Assembly (NCBI GenBank): GCA_026545225.1
Contig: CM048845.1
Span: 18,693,001-18,757,000 of the forward strand
From: Cornus controversa
Taxonomy: Eukaryota > Streptophyta > Magnoliopsida > Cornales > Cornaceae
Length of the DNA: 64,000 nt
Direction of reading: 5' to 3'
Every line of letters begins with the position of its first letter. The first letter of the stretch is position 1. Made by a program: the position numbers and the translations under genes. This document shows, one piece after another, positions 63,185-64,000 of this stretch. The notes below the pieces were generated by a model. It had not been told where the DNA came from. It made no database searches and was given only the letters and a program-made list of their open reading frames with translations.

Positions 63185-64000
63185 GTTTGATACGTGTGAA
63201 TGGAATGGAATGAAATTGAGAATGGAATGAGAATGAGAATAAAATAGAATGACCATTCTCATTATATTGTTTGGTTGCAAATATGAAATGAGGTAGAAAT
63301 GAAATAAATTTTAAATCAAATTCTCCAAAATACCCCTCCCAGTGACAAATAAATTAAACCAACAAATATATGGTGGGGGAGGAAGGTGGCGATGTGGAGG
63401 TAGTAGTAGTGGAGATGGTGGCGAGGTGTGGTAGTGGAGGTGGTGAAGGAATGTGGCGAAGCGGAGGTGGTGGAGGAAGGTGGCGAAGCGGAGGTGGTGG
63501 GGGTGGAGGTGGAGGTGGAGGAAGGTGGTAATGTGGTGGTGGTACCGGTGATGTGGAAATGGTGTAGTGGGGGTGGAGGAAGGTGGTGATGTGGTGGTAG
63601 GGGTGGTGATGGCGATGTGGAGGTGGTGGCAGTAATGTGGTGGGGTTGGCGGTGGAGGTGGTGGTGATGCAATGTGGTGGCAGTAGTGATGATGGTGGTG
63701 GAGGAAGGTGGCCATATAGAGGTGGTGGTGTGGTGGAGTAGGAAGGTAGCGATGTGGGGGTGGAGTTGGTGGAGGCGATGGTGGTAGAGCCGGTGGTAGT
63801 GGTAGAGCTGGTGTGGTGGTGGAAGTAGTGGTGGTGGTGGTGATGGAGGTAAAGAATTTTTTGGTCATATGATTTTTTTTTTTAATTTTACTGGAAATGA
63901 AATGTTCATTACATAGGTTAAACTATAAAATGAATTTTTATTCCTGTGAATGTATTTTCATTCTAAGGGAATGACTATTCTCATCTTAAAATTCATACTA
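63185..64000. mobile_element. MITE-like element with a long GGTGGTGG core, incomplete at the window end
   Basis: The left end (GCGTTTGATACGTGTGAATGG, GAATGACCATTCTCAT) and the right part (TTCATTCTAAGGGAATGACTATTC at 63955 onward) form imperfect inverted repeats. They resemble the ends at 8893-9290. The core at 63370-63850 is a G-rich imperfect repeat of GGTGGTGG/GGAGGTGG with blocks such as GGAAGGTGGCGAAGCGGAGG repeated. Confidence 0.55.

Noticed and set aside
63311..63868. Minus-strand open frame of 185 codons rich in His, Pro and Thr
   Set aside because: It is a translation of the GGTGGTGG repeat core of a mobile element. Its neighbours are non-coding terminal repeats and it has no recognisable domain.

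Overview
This is a repeat-rich, AT-rich stretch of nuclear DNA from a flowering plant, most likely a eudicot. The evidence is spliced genes with GT-AG introns, a plant-type Tudor-SN gene, plant Ty1/copia and LINE elements, tRNA-derived SINE heads and many short foldback elements. No species can be named from the sequence alone. Only two kinds of cellular protein gene are visible: a tandem pair of gamma-glutamyl peptidase-like (class I glutamine amidotransferase) genes at 12.6-13.6 kb and 20.4-21.4 kb (+), and one large 16-coding-exon Tudor-SN (TSN) gene at 44.7-57.6 kb (-).

Layout. 1-3.1 kb: short tandem repeats, the left arm of a long inverted duplication, and the 3' half of a LINE ORF2 on the minus strand. 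3.1-8.4 kb: a long LTR in reverse orientation, split by a second element of the same family in forward orientation (3721-6393, flanked by GATTAC). 6369-21986: two direct copies of a unit of about 7.8 kb. Each unit holds the split reverse LTR, an inverted pair of LTR-like fragments, and one peptidase gene. The copies differ by roughly 3-4% over most of their length. Over about 1.8 kb covering promoter, exons and introns of the gene they show no substitution, which points to gene conversion.

22.2-34.4 kb: a second LINE of the same type, on the plus strand. Its ORF1 is broken by a fairly young Ty1/copia element (23503-28245, LTRs of 322 bp, duplicated target GTGTT). An older, decayed copia element follows (29079-34130), whose 3' LTR end and the LINE ORF2 have been lost together. 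The LINE 3' end and about 1 kb of its downstream flank (34131-35430) repeat 490-1870 in inverted orientation, so the whole 32 kb in between is bracketed by inverted arms.

35.4-44.7 kb: no gene recognised. The region holds foldback and MITE elements of several families, a 123-bp minisatellite and a SINE-like fragment. 44.7-57.66 kb: TSN on the minus strand, with an inferred 5' UTR exon and TATA box near 57.6 kb; its introns carry a hairpin element, a SINE head and a long CT tract. 57.7-64 kb: intergenic, with more foldback elements and a G-rich repeat element that runs off the window end.

Functionally the two peptidase copies are expected to act in cytosolic turnover of glutathione conjugates, and TSN as an RNA-binding scaffold of stress granules. 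Nothing in the sequence links them to each other. The main interest of the window lies in its genome structure.
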